A stretch of 64,000 nt of DNA from Camarhynchus parvulus (taxonomy: Eukaryota; Chordata; Aves; Passeriformes; Thraupidae). Within the stretch, counting starts at the first letter, position 1. Every line of letters begins with the position of its first letter. The translations under genes and the position numbers were made by a program. The stretch lies in the NCBI RefSeq assembly GCF_901933205.1, contig NC_044573.1, positions 29,943,493 to 30,007,492 on the forward strand, given 5' to 3'. The notes beneath the pieces were generated by a model. It was not told where the DNA came from. It saw only the letters and a program-made list of their open reading frames with translations, and searched no databases. This document shows, in pieces, positions 63,801 through 64,000 of the stretch.

Positions 63801-64000
63801 GGGCATGTGTATGGAAGAGTATTGTAATACCTAAACCATGTGTGTCAGAGATCCCCACAGCACAGCATCTTTTATCTGTCAGGAGTAAAAAAACGGACCT
63901 TTCAGAAAATATGTAAGACCAATGTAAGTAAATAGTGGTAGTTCCCCATGTCTTCTCCAGCCTCCAACCTCCTGTGGCTCAGCCTTTCTAGTGCCAGATG
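60801..64000. other. anonymous noncoding sequence
   Basis: No gene, RNA gene or repeat family recognised through the end of the window. The frames at 61418-61783 and 62900-63319 lack motifs, and no splice-site pattern supports them. Confidence 0.45.

Noticed and set aside
1..64000. tRNA, rRNA or CRISPR loci
   Set aside because: Reading for tRNA B-box text (GGTTCGANTCC), rRNA-like blocks and regularly spaced identical repeats gave nothing convincing. A covariance-model scan would be the decisive check.

Overview
The window looks like nuclear DNA from a bird, most likely intergenic or deep-intronic sequence. The main evidence is several 5'-truncated CR1 retroposons that end in the avian-type 3' terminus (variants of ATTCTATGATTCTATG). 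Repeat density is otherwise low, CpG is depleted outside one GC-rich island, and there is one retroviral LTR-like block. None of the open frames resembles a known protein domain, and most of the longer ones do not begin with ATG. There is no sign of bacterial, phage or plasmid organisation.

Layout. From 1 to about 20.8 kb the sequence is mostly anonymous and AT-rich, with two CR1 tails (7.03-7.22 and 12.46-12.55 kb), several hairpins (including a perfect 18-bp stem at 3.61 kb) and low-complexity patches. A longer minus-strand CR1 lies at 20.78-21.17 kb. From 21.2 to 39 kb there is a G-quadruplex motif (25.04 kb), a long (CA)n microsatellite (30.09 kb), a degraded CR1 tail (32.7 kb) and short tandem duplications (31.2, 34.8, 35.2 kb). 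A possible 104-bp exon with good splice sites is at 39.03-39.13 kb. From 40 to 50 kb there are two old LINE-like fragments and a cluster of near-perfect hairpins (44.96-45.36 kb).

The most structured part is 51.4-55.4 kb. It holds an LTR-like element, a degenerate tandem array of about 1.1 kb built from TTTCATTTCAT-rich units and containing an inverted segment, another CR1 tail, and a CpG island with GC-box, ETS-like, YY1-like and CTCF-like motifs. That island is the only convincing regulatory feature and may be the promoter of a gene or noncoding RNA. From 55.4 kb to the end I see no recognisable gene.

No multi-gene system is visible. The items most worth following up are the perfect hairpins, the tandem array with its inversion, the CpG island and the candidate exon.
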